Assembly (NCBI GenBank): GCA_945906915.1
Contig: CAMDSI010000042.1
Span: forward strand, 1-13,310
Direction: 5' to 3'
Length of the DNA stretch: 13,310 nucleotides
Source: Spirosoma fluviale
GTDB lineage: Bacteria; Bacteroidota; Bacteroidia; Cytophagales; Spirosomataceae
The position numbers and the translations under genes were made by a program. This document shows, piece by piece, positions 13,272 to 13,310 of the stretch (positions within the stretch are counted from its first letter, which is position 1; each line of letters begins with the position of its first letter). The notes beneath the pieces are model-generated. The model was not told the origin of the DNA and did not search any database. It saw nothing but the letters and a program-made list of their open reading frames with translations.

Positions 13272-13310
13272 ATTTTTTTCGAAAGCATAAATTTAGAGAA
13301 TTATTTCACT

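Overview
The window looks like a piece of chromosome from a Bacteroidota bacterium, most likely Cytophagales. The reasons are the gene families (ThuA-like proteins, a PVC-type dehydrogenase, DUF983, Bacteroidota-type Tgt), several TAnnTTTG promoter boxes, little sign of Shine-Dalgarno sequences, and moderate G+C. I cannot name a genus.

Layout. (A) 1-1914, plus strand: the tail of a probable c-type cytochrome, a ThuA-like lipoprotein and a D-tagatose/D-psicose 3-epimerase-like isomerase, tightly spaced as an operon and ending in a hairpin. (B) 2028-3876, minus strand: a four-helix membrane protein, a GmhB-like HAD phosphatase and an aldo/keto reductase, read in that order. (C) 3985-6327, plus strand: a DUF983 protein, an LptF/LptG permease and an EamA transporter, divergent from B across an intergenic region with two promoter boxes and an inverted repeat between them. 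(D) 6328-6669: an intergenic region made largely of three successive heptanucleotide tandem arrays. (E) 6670-11391, plus strand: a Gfo/Idh/MocA oxidoreductase and a 1201-residue secreted protein made of ThuA, a PVC-type dehydrogenase propeller, HEAT-like helices, CARDB and an azurin-like blue-copper domain. (F) 11392-11662: a second repeat-rich region with heptamers, stable mini-hairpins and a long inverted repeat. (G) 11663-13271: tgt, convergent with an Lrp/AsnC regulator.

How the genes may work together. Blocks A and E carry the parts seen in periplasmic oxidative sugar (3-keto-glycoside type) catabolism: an NAD(P)-type Gfo/Idh oxidoreductase, a keto-sugar epimerase, ThuA-like proteins and extracytoplasmic dehydrogenases wired to redox carriers (heme c in A, blue copper in E). 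The substrate cannot be read from the sequence. Blocks B and C look like envelope and general metabolism genes.

The least explained material is non-coding. Four heptamer families with strict 7-nt phase fill two intergenic regions, each followed by an inverted copy of its own unit before the next gene. Short hairpins with three-base GNA-type loops recur, and several gene ends (stop codon included) lie inside inverted repeats. I found no CRISPR array, transposase, phage gene, tRNA or rRNA.
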